From positions 1 through 8,728 of the forward strand of contig JAEWNY010000023.1 in assembly GCA_023461075.1 (NCBI GenBank): a stretch of 8,728 nucleotides of DNA. The letters are read 5' to 3'. The translations under genes were made by a program, and so were the position numbers. Origin of the DNA: Pseudomonadota bacterium. Lineage in GTDB: Bacteria; Pseudomonadota; Gammaproteobacteria; Xanthomonadales; Xanthomonadaceae. Shown one piece after another: positions 1 through 6,828 of this stretch (positions within the stretch are counted from its first letter, which is position 1; each line of letters starts with the position of its first letter). Below the pieces are notes generated by a model. It searched no databases. It saw only the letters and a list, made by a program, of their open reading frames with translations, and had not been told where the DNA came from.

Positions 1-1710
1 CCGGAATGGACGCCGGAGCAGACCGTGTGGCTGCGCGAGTATTTCCGCCGCGAGATCATGCCGGTGCTCTCGCCGCTCGGCCTCGACCCCTCGCATCCCT
101 TCCCCAAGATCCTCAACAAGTCGCTCAACCTGGTGGTGCGGCTCAACGGCCGCGATGCGTTCGGTCGCGACGCCCACCTGGCGATCGTGCGCGCGCCGCG
201 CTCGTTGCCGCGGATCATCCGCATGCCCGATGCGGATGGCGACGGCGAGGCGTTCCACGACTTCGTGTTCCTGTCCTCGCTGCTCTCGGCCTTCATGGAC
301 GAGTTGTTCCCCGGCATGGACGTGCAGGGTGCCTACCAGTTCCGCGTGACCCGCAACTCAGAACTGATCGTCGACGAGGAGGATGTCGACAACCTCGCGC
401 TGGCGCTGCGCGACGAACTGGTCGGACGCGGTTACCTGCGCGCGATGCGGCTGGAGATCTCCGCGCAATGCCCGCCGGACATCGTGCGGATGCTCCTGGA
501 CAACTTCGAACTCACCGAGAACGCGGTCTATCGCATCGATGGCCCGGTCAATTTGAATCGCGTGATCCAGGTCTACGACGCGGTGCGCCGGCCCGAACTG
601 AAGTTCCCGCCGATGCATCCGCGCCAACTGGAGGATGTCGAGTCGATGTTCGCCCGGGTCGCACGCGGCGACGTGCTGCTGCATCACCCCTTCGATGCGT
701 TCACCCCGGTGCTGGAATTGATCCGGCAGGCGGCCGAGGACCCGAGCGTGCTGGCGATCAAGCAGACGCTCTACCGTACCGGCAAGGACTCGCCGATCGT
801 CGATCACCTGGTCCAGGCCGCGCGCAACGGCAAGGACGTGACCGTGGTGGTCGAGCTGCGCGCGCGCTTCGACGAGGAAGCCAACCTGGGACTCGCCGAC
901 CGTCTGCAGGAGGCCGGCGTGCAGGTAGTGTATGGCGTGGTCGGCTTCAAGACCCACGCCAAGATGCTGCTGATCGTGCGTCGTGAAGGCGATGCGCTGC
1001 GCCGCTACGTGCACCTGGGCACCGGCAATTACCACAGCGGCACCGCCCGCGCCTATACCGACATCGGCCTGATCACCGCCGATGCCGACATCGGCGAGGA
1101 CGTGCACCAGATCTTCCAGCAGCTGTCCGGTCACACGCCGCAGATCGGCCTGAAGCGCCTGCTGCAATCACCGTTCTCGCTGCACCAGGGCTTGCTGGAA
1201 CGCATCGAACGCGAGGCCGCGCACGCGCGTGCCGGCAAGCCGGCGCGGATGATCGCCAAGATGAACGCCTTGAACGAACCGGCCGTGGTGCGCGCGCTTT
1301 ACGCGGCATCGCAGGCCGGCGTGGAGATCGACCTGATCGTGCGCGGCGCCTGTACTTTGCGACCGGGACTGCGCGGGGTTTCCGAGACCATCCGCGTGCG
1401 TTCGATCATCGGCCGCTTCCTCGAGCACCATCGCGTCTACTGGTTCGCCAACGATGGCGAGCCCGACCTGTTCTGCTCCAGCGCCGACTGGCTGGAGCGC
1501 AACCTGTTGCGGCGGGTCGAGACCTGCTTTCCGATCCTCAACCCGCGGCTCGCCGAACGGGTCAAGTCGGAAACGCTCGACAACTACCTGGCCGACAACC
1601 AGGGCGCCTGGGCCCTGCAGTCCGACGGCAGCTACGCGAAGGTCGAACCGGGCAAGGATGAGCCGCCCCATTCCGCACAGGCCGCCTTGCTTGAGAAGAT
1701 ATGCGGATGA
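1..1710 (+). CDS. ppk: Polyphosphate kinase 1 (5' truncated by window edge)
   Basis: PPK1 reversibly transfers the gamma-phosphate of ATP to inorganic polyphosphate, usually as a membrane-associated tetramer. The frame is open from base 1, so the start lies outside; 569 residues are visible. Every active-site residue I recall from E. coli PPK (688 aa) falls at a constant offset of 116: ATP/Mg-binding Arg375 and Arg405 are codons 259 (LYRTGKD) and 289 (ELRARFDEEANL), the phosphorylated His435 is codon 319 (THAKMLL), His454 is codon 338 (VHLGTGNYH) and His592 is codon 476 (FLEHHRVY). About 116 N-terminal residues (the N domain) are therefore missing from the window, while the end of the head domain and both PLD-like C-terminal domains are complete. 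All catalytic residues are kept, so it should be active. It overlaps ppx by an ATGA junction (1707-1710), implying one operon. Its promoter is not in view. Confidence 0.97.
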   Translation, partial: PEWTPEQTVWLREYFRREIMPVLSPLGLDPSHPFPKILNKSLNLVVRLNGRDAFGRDAHLAIVRAPRSLPRIIRMPDADGDGEAFHDFVFLSSLLSAFMDELFPGMDVQGAYQFRVTRNSELIVDEEDVDNLALALRDELVGRGYLRAMRLEISAQCPPDIVRMLLDNFELTENAVYRIDGPVNLNRVIQVYDAVRRPELKFPPMHPRQLEDVESMFARVARGDVLLHHPFDAFTPVLELIRQAAEDPSVLAIKQTLYRTGKDSPIVDHLVQAARNGKDVTVVVELRARFDEEANLGLADRLQEAGVQVVYGVVGFKTHAKMLLIVRREGDALRRYVHLGTGNYHSGTARAYTDIGLITADADIGEDVHQIFQQLSGHTPQIGLKRLLQSPFSLHQGLLERIEREAAHARAGKPARMIAKMNALNEPAVVRALYAASQAGVEIDLIVRGACTLRPGLRGVSETIRVRSIIGRFLEHHRVYWFANDGEPDLFCSSADWLERNLLRRVETCFPILNPRLAERVKSETLDNYLADNQGAWALQSDGSYAKVEPGKDEPPHSAQAALLEKICG

Positions 1711-3242
1711 ATGCCCTCCGCCGCCCCACCCTCAGTGCCCCGCTCCCGCTAGCCGAAGGCGACCTGATGGCCGCCATCGACATGGGTTCCAACAGCTATC
1801 ACATGATGGTGGCGCGCTATTCGCAAGGTCAGATTCGCGTGGTCGACCGCATCCGCGAGATGGTGCGGATGGCCGAGGGCCTGGATGGCAAGGGCGGCCT
1901 CGCGCCGTCCGCGCGCGAACGCGCGCTCGATTGCCTGTCGCGCTTCGGTGAGCGCATCGCCGACATCCCGCCGCAGCGGGTACGCGCGATCGCCACCAAC
2001 ACCGTACGTTCGCTGCGCGACCCGCAGGCTTTCCTGGTGTTGGCCGAAAGCGCGCTCGGCCATGCCATCGAGATCGTCTCCGGCCGCGAGGAAGCGCGAC
2101 TGGTCTACCTCGGCGTTTCGCATGCGCAACCTTCCGAGCCCGGTGAACTGCGACTGGTGATGGATGTCGGCGGCGGCTCCACCGAATGCATCATCGGCAG
2201 CGGCTTCGAGGCGATCGAGCGCGAAAGCCTGCAGATGGGCTGCGTGGCGACCACCCGGCGCTTCTTCGGCAACGGCAAGCTTTCGCGCAAGAAGTGGAAG
2301 CAGGCGCGCGACGAGCTGGGCGCGGAGTTCCAGCAGTTCGCCCAGCGTTATCGCGAGCTGGGCTGGAACGACGTGCTCGGTTCTTCCGGCACGATCAAGG
2401 CGATCGGCAAGATCTGCAGCGAGATGAAGCTGACCAAGGGCGCGATCACCGCGCCGGTGCTGCCGCAGGTGCGCGATGCGCTACTGGCCGCCGAGACCAT
2501 CGATGCCATCGACCTGCCCGGCCTGTCCAGCGACCGCAAGCCGGTGATCGCCGGCGGCCTGCTGATCGTGGAAAGCGCATTCGACGCCCTCGGCATCGAG
2601 CGGATGGCGGTCAGCCGCGCGGCGATGCGCGAAGGCATCCTGTACGACATGATCGGGCGCGGTGGCGAGGCCGACCCACGCGACGAGGCCATCGACCTGT
2701 TGATGTCGCGCTACGACGTGGACGAGGAACAGGCCGCGCGCGTCGAGGCGACCGCGATGCACCTGTTCGACCAGGTCGCCGATGCCTGGCGACTCGGCGC
2801 CGAGGACCGCGCGAAATTGGGCTGGGCCGCGTGGCTGCACGAGATCGGCCTGGCGATCGCGCACAGCCAGTACCACCTGCATGGCGCCTACCTGATCGAT
2901 CACTCGGACATCTCCGGCTTCACCCGCCAGCAGCAGCAGGTGCTGGCCGCGCTGGTGCGCACGCACCGCCGCAGCATCCCCAAGAACGCGTTCGAAGACA
3001 TCCCGGACCGCTTGCTGGAGCAGACCCGGCAGATCGCGGCGTTGTTGAGGCTTGCCGTCCTGCTGAATCGTTCGCATGGCGCGGTCGACCTGCCGACGTT
3101 GAAACTGCGTGCGGAAGGCCCGCAACTCACCCTGACCCTGCCCAAGCGCTGGCTGGACGCACGGCCGCTGATGCGCACCGACCTGTCCGGCGAGCAGGAC
3201 GACCTGCCCGCGCTCGGTTTCTCGCTGCGCATCACCGACTGA
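1707..3242 (+). CDS. ppx: Exopolyphosphatase
   Basis: PPX releases terminal phosphates from long-chain polyphosphate, opposing PPK. From 1707 it is 511 residues, close to E. coli PPX (about 513). The actin-like (ASKHA) fold shows phosphate loop 1 (AAIDMGSNSYHMMVAR, from residue 22), the catalytic-glutamate segment SGREEARL (Glu129 aligns with E. coli Glu121) and phosphate loop 2 (MDVGGGSTE, Asp153 aligning with Asp143). The C-terminal half has the degenerate HD-like helical domain (WAAWLHEIGLAIAHSQYHLHGAYL), with HE in place of HD as in E. coli PPX. Start choice: ATG 1707 sits in the ATGA overlap with the ppk stop, with GAGAAG 8 bases upstream; ATG 1701 is in frame but only 2 bases after that motif; ATG 1767 has GAAGG 7 bases upstream and would begin at MAAIDMGSN. 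I prefer 1707. The paralogue GppA (pppGpp phosphatase) shares these motifs, but ppk linkage and the HD-like extension favour PPX. Confidence 0.95.
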   Translation: MNALRRPTLSAPLPLAEGDLMAAIDMGSNSYHMMVARYSQGQIRVVDRIREMVRMAEGLDGKGGLAPSARERALDCLSRFGERIADIPPQRVRAIATNTVRSLRDPQAFLVLAESALGHAIEIVSGREEARLVYLGVSHAQPSEPGELRLVMDVGGGSTECIIGSGFEAIERESLQMGCVATTRRFFGNGKLSRKKWKQARDELGAEFQQFAQRYRELGWNDVLGSSGTIKAIGKICSEMKLTKGAITAPVLPQVRDALLAAETIDAIDLPGLSSDRKPVIAGGLLIVESAFDALGIERMAVSRAAMREGILYDMIGRGGEADPRDEAIDLLMSRYDVDEEQAARVEATAMHLFDQVADAWRLGAEDRAKLGWAAWLHEIGLAIAHSQYHLHGAYLIDHSDISGFTRQQQQVLAALVRTHRRSIPKNAFEDIPDRLLEQTRQIAALLRLAVLLNRSHGAVDLPTLKLRAEGPQLTLTLPKRWLDARPLMRTDLSGEQDDLPALGFSLRITD

Positions 3243-3243
3243 G

Positions 3244-3261
3244 CCGTCACCGTTCGGTCAT
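3244..3261 (+). promoter_or_regulatory. PHO-box-like direct repeat (possible PhoB site)
   Basis: The bases read CCGTCAC, then CGTT, then CGGTCAT: two CnGTCAY heptamers separated by four bases. This is the layout of the PhoB box (CTGTCAT, four A/T-rich bases, CTGTCAY). Each heptamer misses the consensus only at its second base, but the spacer is GC-rich rather than A/T-rich. It lies two bases after the ppx stop and 68 bases before the glycosyltransferase start. I see no convincing -10 hexamer about 11 bases downstream, where a hairpin lies instead. Chance is a real alternative. Confidence 0.35.
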
Positions 3262-3287
3262 CGCGGTGCAACCTGCTTGCAACCGCG
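3262..3287 (+). terminator. GC-rich hairpin after ppx (possible terminator or attenuator)
   Basis: Left arm CGCGGTGCAA and right arm TTGCAACCGCG form a 10-bp stem (CGCGGT/ACCGCG and GCAA/TTGC) with one bulged A and a five-base loop CCTGC. No T-run follows, so it is not a classical intrinsic terminator. It could stall polymerase, protect the ppk-ppx 3' end or act as a Rho-assisted terminator. It is the only strong secondary structure in the ppx-glycosyltransferase gap. Confidence 0.35.
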
Positions 3288-3329
3288 GCTTCGCATCCTG
3301 AGCCTGCCGAATAGCAGCAGGAGCCCGCG

Positions 3330-4475
3330 ATGCGCTACTGCATCGTCACCGAAACCTACCCGCCCGAGGTCAATGGCGTCGCGCTGACCGTGCAGAACCT
3401 CGAGCGCGGCCTGCGCGCGCGTGGGCACGAGGTCGACGTGGTGCGTCCGCGCCAGGCCGGCGATGCCACGCCGCTGGCGCACGAGACACTGGTTTCGGGC
3501 GCGCAGATCCCGCGCTATCCTGGCATGCGCTTCGGTTTCCCGGCGCGGCGCATGTTGCGCGACCTCTGGACGCGCCAGCGCCCGGATGCGATCTACGTGG
3601 CCACCGAGGGTCCGCTGGGGTGGTCGGCGATGCGCACCGCCGCCGATTTGGGTATCCCCAGCTCGTCCGGCTTCCATACCCGCTTCGACGAATACATGCG
3701 CGAATACGGCGTCGGTTTCCTGCAGCCGCTGGCGGTGCGCTGGATGCGGCGCTTCCACAACACCTCGGCGGCGACCATCGTGCCGACCTGCGAATTGATG
3801 GAATTCCTGCAGGGGATCGGCTTCGACCAGGTCACCCACATGCCACGTGCGGTCGATGTCGACCTGTTCCACCCGCAGCGTCGGGATGACGCGCTGCGCG
3901 CCGAATGGGGCGTCGGCCCGGGCGATCTGGCGGTGATCTATGTCGGCCGCATCGCCGCCGAGAAGAATCTGCAACTGGGCATCCGCGCCTTCCGCGAACT
4001 GCAGAAGACCCGCCCGGATGCGAAGTACATCTGGGTCGGCGATGGCCCGGAACGCGCAGCGATCGCCCGCGAGAACCCGGATTTCATCTTCCGCGGCATC
4101 CAGCGCGGCGAGGACTGCGCCAGGCACTTCGCCAGCGCCGACCTGTTTCCGTTCGCCAGCCATTCGGAGACCTTCGGCAACGTCACCATCGAAGCGATGG
4201 CCAGCGGGATAGCCACGGTCGCCTTCCGCTACGGCGCGGCCAGGGAGCATCTCAAGGACGGCATGCACGGCGCCTCCATCACCGATCGCGATGACGAGGC
4301 CTTCGTGCGCGCGGTCTGCCGGATCGGTGGCGATGACGCCGTCCGCATCGAAATGGGCTGCAACGCGCGCGAGGCGATCTCGCGATTGCGCCCGGAACAG
4401 GTTGCCGCCGACTTCGACGAGATCCTGCAACGGATCGCCGGAAGGGAGTTGAACCAGCATGCAGTCGCTGCCTGA
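3330..4475 (+). CDS. GT4-family glycosyltransferase (MgtA/PimB-like)
   Basis: A retaining GT-B glycosyltransferase of CAZy family GT4 (glycosyltransferase family 1 in Pfam naming), 381 residues. The N-terminal acceptor domain begins MRYCIVTETYPPEVNGV, with the glycine-containing loop typical of the family, and carries HTRFDEY near residue 113. The C-terminal nucleotide-sugar domain has GRIAAEKNL (Arg207 and Lys212, expected to bind the donor diphosphate), VGDGPER, and the E-x7-E signature SETFGNVTIEAMASG (Glu280 and Glu288). There is no signal peptide or membrane span, so it should be cytosolic or membrane-peripheral. The nearest named relatives I recognise in style are GDP-mannose- or UDP-sugar-dependent lipid glycosyltransferases (MgtA, PimB, SqdX). 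Donor and acceptor cannot be read from sequence. AGGAG at 3319-3323, six bases before ATG, supports this start. The 3' end overlaps the PAP2 gene by 17 bases, suggesting coupled translation and a shared lipid pathway (inference). Confidence 0.9.
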   Translation: MRYCIVTETYPPEVNGVALTVQNLERGLRARGHEVDVVRPRQAGDATPLAHETLVSGAQIPRYPGMRFGFPARRMLRDLWTRQRPDAIYVATEGPLGWSAMRTAADLGIPSSSGFHTRFDEYMREYGVGFLQPLAVRWMRRFHNTSAATIVPTCELMEFLQGIGFDQVTHMPRAVDVDLFHPQRRDDALRAEWGVGPGDLAVIYVGRIAAEKNLQLGIRAFRELQKTRPDAKYIWVGDGPERAAIARENPDFIFRGIQRGEDCARHFASADLFPFASHSETFGNVTIEAMASGIATVAFRYGAAREHLKDGMHGASITDRDDEAFVRAVCRIGGDDAVRIEMGCNAREAISRLRPEQVAADFDEILQRIAGRELNQHAVAA

Positions 4476-5061
4476 TACCGCCGTCGCCTACACCCGCCCG
4501 CGCGCAGGTGCGGTTCCTCGCGGTCGCCGGCGTCGCCTGACCCGCCACGAAGGCCGCTGGTGCCGTCGCGCCAATGGCCTCGGCAACGCGCACGGTTGGC
4601 GTGCGTACTTCGCCTTCGTCAGCCGGCTCGGCGACGGGCTGTTCTGGTACCTGTTGATGGGCGCGATGGTGCTGTTCGATGGTTGGGAAGGCCTGCGCGC
4701 CTCCGCCCACCTCGCGGCGGTCGGCGTGGTTTCGCTGCTGCTCTACAAGGGCCTGAAGCGTTGGACGCGGCGCCCGCGTCCGTATGCCGCCGACCGCCAC
4801 ATCCGCGCCTGGGTGGCACCACTGGACGAGTTCAGTTTCCCCTCCGGCCACACCCTGCACGCGGTCGCCTTCACCTTGGTCGCGCTGGCCTATTACTCGG
4901 CGCTGGCACCGCTGCTGATTCCGTTCAGCGCCAGCGTCGCGCTCTCGCGCGTGGTGCTGGGCCTGCATTACCCCAGCGACGTACTGGCCGCGACCGCGAT
5001 CGGTACCGCGCTGGCATCGATCTCCCTGTGGACCGTGCCGGGCGCCAGCCTGTTCGGCTGA
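4459..5061 (+). CDS. PAP2-family membrane phosphatase
   Basis: An integral membrane phosphatase of the PAP2 (type 2 phosphatidic acid phosphatase) superfamily, 200 residues. All three signature motifs are intact: K-x6-RP (Lys100, Arg107-Pro108 in KRWTRRPRP), PSGH (residues 128-131) and SR-x5-H-x3-D (Ser163-Arg164, His170, Asp174 in SRVVLGLHYPSD). His170 is expected to form the phospho-histidine and His131 to act as acid/base. Hydrophobic stretches lie near residues 48-75, 80-97, 133-165 and 174-195. The first 40 residues are very arginine-rich and probably cytoplasmic. Members hydrolyse phosphatidate, phosphatidylglycerophosphate, undecaprenyl pyrophosphate or lipid A phosphates, and the substrate cannot be chosen from sequence. 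GGAG at 4445-4448 lies ten bases before ATG, inside the upstream glycosyltransferase gene. The overlap suggests the two act on related lipids (inference). Confidence 0.93.
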   Translation: MQSLPDTAVAYTRPRAGAVPRGRRRRLTRHEGRWCRRANGLGNAHGWRAYFAFVSRLGDGLFWYLLMGAMVLFDGWEGLRASAHLAAVGVVSLLLYKGLKRWTRRPRPYAADRHIRAWVAPLDEFSFPSGHTLHAVAFTLVALAYYSALAPLLIPFSASVALSRVVLGLHYPSDVLAATAIGTALASISLWTVPGASLFG

Positions 5062-5091
5062 GCGGCACGGCCAACCACGCGCTGTCGCTCA
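5059..5091. terminator. Inverted repeat at a convergent gene junction
   Basis: TGAGCG (5059-5064) and CGCTCA (5086-5091) are perfect 6-base inverted arms around a 21-base loop. Each arm contains part or all of a stop codon of the two converging genes (PAP2 on plus, peptidase on minus). A shorter alternative pairs AGCG (5061-5064) with CGCT (5079-5082). With no T-run and a large loop this is a weak candidate for a bidirectional terminator; it is listed because only 27 bases separate the two genes. Confidence 0.2.
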
Positions 5092-6687
5092 ATCCTCGAC
5101 GAGCTGCTTGCGCGGGAAACGCTCCTTCATCATCGCCGCGTTGTAGGCGAACGAGGCGACGACGGCCGAAGCCTGCTTCAGGTCATCGGCGGACGCATGG
5201 TCCTGCACGTCCAGATGGGTGTGGTGGACATTGCTGAAGTAATCGAGCCGGTCCTGCACGAACTGGAATCCAGGCAGGCCCACCGCGTCGAAAGCGATGT
5301 GGTCGGTGCTGCCGGTGTTGCGCTGGGTAACGAGGTTGGCGCCCAGGTCCTTGAACGGCTCAAGCCAGGCCGCGAAGATCGGCGCCGCGGCCAGGTTCTC
5401 CTGCCCATACACGCCGCGGATCTTGCCGCTGCCGTTGTCCAGGTTGAAGTAGACCGAAAAGCGCTCGTAGCCCGGCAAGCGCTGCAGCTTGCCCTTGTTG
5501 CTGCGCATCGACACCGGCAAGGCTTTCTCCGCCGGATCGGCAGGTTCCGGATAGCGGGCGTAGAGCTTTTCCACGTGCGAACGCGAGCCGAGCAGGCCCT
5601 GTTCCTCGCCGGTCCAAAGACCAATCCGGATGGTGCGGTCCGGACGCGCGCCGACGGCTTTCAGGATGCGCATCGCCTCCATCATCACCGCCACGCCCGC
5701 GCCGTTGTCGTTGGCGCCTGAACCGGCGTGCCAGCTGTCCAAATGCGCACCGATCATCACGATCTCGTTGCGCCGCGGCCCGCTGCCGGGGATCTCGGCG
5801 ATCACGTTGTAGCCCGGACCGCTCTGCGCCGTGGTGAAGCGCGCATCGCTGTTCATCCGCAAGCGCACCGGCGCCTTGCGATCGAGCGCGCGCAGCACCG
5901 TGTTGTAGTGCTCGGCGATCATGATGAAGGACGGCACGCCATCGGCCTCGCTGCCCTTGCGCGACCCGCCGCCCATCACCCGGACGATGCCGTTGTCCCA
6001 GCTGGAGATGCCGACGGTGGCGACCGCACCCTCGTCGATCAGGAACTGGTTGAGCAGCGGCGCGAACTCCATCCGCGTCTTGAACTCTTGCGCATCCTTG
6101 GCGCGATCGGCGGCGCTGCGCTGTTGCGGCACCGGGAAGGCGATCAGGTCTTCCAGGCTCTTCTGGTCATGGCGATGGAAATCCGCCTGCTCGCCGGGCT
6201 TGTACGGACGCAACTCATCGGTGAACACCACCTTGCCGCGCAGCTTGCCCTTCCATTTTTCGAAATCGGCCTTGGTCGTGAGCTTGGCGAAGATCGCCTC
6301 GCCTTCCACCGGCCCGTTGGTGCCCGGCGTCCACGCCTTCGGCAGCGCATGCAGCGGCATCGGGCGCGGGCCCAGCATCAGCACCGAGGCGTTCTGGAAT
6401 TCCCAACCGCGGCCCAGGTCATCGACCTGTTCCTCGTGGACGTTGGCCAGGCCCCATTCCGACAACTTGCCGCGCGTCCATTCGCTGGCCTGCGCATAGG
6501 CCGGAGAATTGGTCAGCCGCGGGCCGATCCGATCCGTGAGGTGGTCAAGCGTGGCCATCACCTGCGAGCGCTGCAGCGCCTCGCTACGGATGCGCCCGGT
6601 CATGTCCAGATCGACCTGCTGTGCCTGCAAGGTGCCGCACATCGCGATGCCGGCGGCCAGCGCCAGTGTCCACTTCATCTGCTTCAT
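5089..6687 (-). CDS. Secreted M28-family zinc peptidase (PGCP/CPQ-like)
   Basis: A co-catalytic di-zinc metallopeptidase of family M28, 532 residues from ATG 6687. A signal peptide is visible: MKQMKW, a hydrophobic core LALAAGIAMCGTL, and probable cleavage after LQA, giving a periplasmic or exported enzyme. A protease-associated (PA)-like insert spans roughly residues 125-265. The metal ligands are all present: His315 (GAHLDSWH), Asp327 (GANDNG), Glu362 with catalytic Glu361 (TGEEQG), Asp417 (FNLDNG) and His489 (HHTHLD, fitting HTxxD). It resembles plasma glutamate carboxypeptidase-type M28 enzymes, which act on dipeptides or N-terminal residues; exact specificity is unknown. An in-frame ATG at 6714 adds nine residues before the signal peptide, but it would sit within three bases of a possible -10 (6718-6723), so I chose 6687. 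It lies 141 bases downstream of creD on the same strand; no functional link to CreBCD is evident. Confidence 0.92.
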   Translation of the reverse strand: MKQMKWTLALAAGIAMCGTLQAQQVDLDMTGRIRSEALQRSQVMATLDHLTDRIGPRLTNSPAYAQASEWTRGKLSEWGLANVHEEQVDDLGRGWEFQNASVLMLGPRPMPLHALPKAWTPGTNGPVEGEAIFAKLTTKADFEKWKGKLRGKVVFTDELRPYKPGEQADFHRHDQKSLEDLIAFPVPQQRSAADRAKDAQEFKTRMEFAPLLNQFLIDEGAVATVGISSWDNGIVRVMGGGSRKGSEADGVPSFIMIAEHYNTVLRALDRKAPVRLRMNSDARFTTAQSGPGYNVIAEIPGSGPRRNEIVMIGAHLDSWHAGSGANDNGAGVAVMMEAMRILKAVGARPDRTIRIGLWTGEEQGLLGSRSHVEKLYARYPEPADPAEKALPVSMRSNKGKLQRLPGYERFSVYFNLDNGSGKIRGVYGQENLAAAPIFAAWLEPFKDLGANLVTQRNTGSTDHIAFDAVGLPGFQFVQDRLDYFSNVHHTHLDVQDHASADDLKQASAVVASFAYNAAMMKERFPRKQLVED

Positions 6688-6717
6688 CAATTTGCCCCGG
6701 AAAGACCCATCCATCCG

Positions 6718-6723
6718 AGTCTA
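6718..6723 (-). promoter_or_regulatory. Possible -10 hexamer for the M28 peptidase gene
   Basis: On the minus strand the bases read TAGACT, four of six matches to TATAAT, in an otherwise very GC-rich gap. Transcription from it would start about 24 bases before ATG 6687 and too late to use ATG 6714. I see no convincing -35 element at 16-18 bases, so this is a weak call. Confidence 0.22.
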
Positions 6724-6772
6724 GCCAGCCGGCGCGTCGCTGCCGTAGGCCATCAGTCATGGTCGATGTGAT

Positions 6773-6793
6773 CGCCCGCCCAACGGCGGGGCG
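6773..6793 (-). terminator. GC hairpin downstream of creD (distal)
   Basis: Read on the minus strand, CGCCC-C-GCC pairs with GGC-GGGCG around a GTTG tetraloop: an 8-bp all-GC stem with one bulged C. It lies 36 bases after the creD stop. No T-run follows, so termination would have to be intrinsic-like without a U-tract or Rho-aided. It is the more stable of two adjacent hairpins in this gap. Confidence 0.4.
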
Positions 6794-6794
6794 A

Positions 6795-6816
6795 CGCATC
6801 GCCCATCGACGATGCG
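6795..6816 (-). terminator. Hairpin just after the creD stop (proximal)
   Basis: CGCATCG (6795-6801) and CGATGCG (6810-6816) are perfect 7-base inverted arms with an eight-base loop, starting 12 bases after the creD stop codon. One base separates it from the GC hairpin at 6773-6793. The pair may together mark the 3' end of creD mRNA or shield it from exonucleases. No T-run is present. Confidence 0.35.
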
Positions 6817-6828
6817 CGGCCCACCACC

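Noticed and set aside
358..1167. A 269-codon minus-strand frame opposite ppk
   Set aside because: Antisense shadow of conserved PPK active-site sequence.
2820..2870. HE in place of HD in the PPX C-terminal domain, as a sign of lost activity
   Set aside because: E. coli PPX also has HE at this site in its degenerate HD-like domain, so this is normal for the family.
2186..3301. A 371-codon alternative plus-strand frame inside ppx
   Set aside because: Out-of-frame reading of ppx with an Arg/Ala-rich product and no recognisable motif.
3258..4460. A 400-codon open frame on the minus strand opposite the glycosyltransferase
   Set aside because: The plus-strand frame has all GT4 motifs. The antisense product is low-complexity, rich in Arg, Ala and Gly, matches no family I know, and long antisense frames are expected at this GC content.
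6630..6687. Possible lipoprotein signal (IAMC) in the M28 peptidase
   Set aside because: The residue before Cys is Met rather than Gly, Ala or Ser, so the lipobox fails; an ordinary signal peptide cut after LQA fits better.
5728..6771. A 347-codon open frame on the plus strand opposite the M28 peptidase
   Set aside because: The minus strand encodes every M28 metal ligand; the plus frame is a His/Arg-rich shadow.
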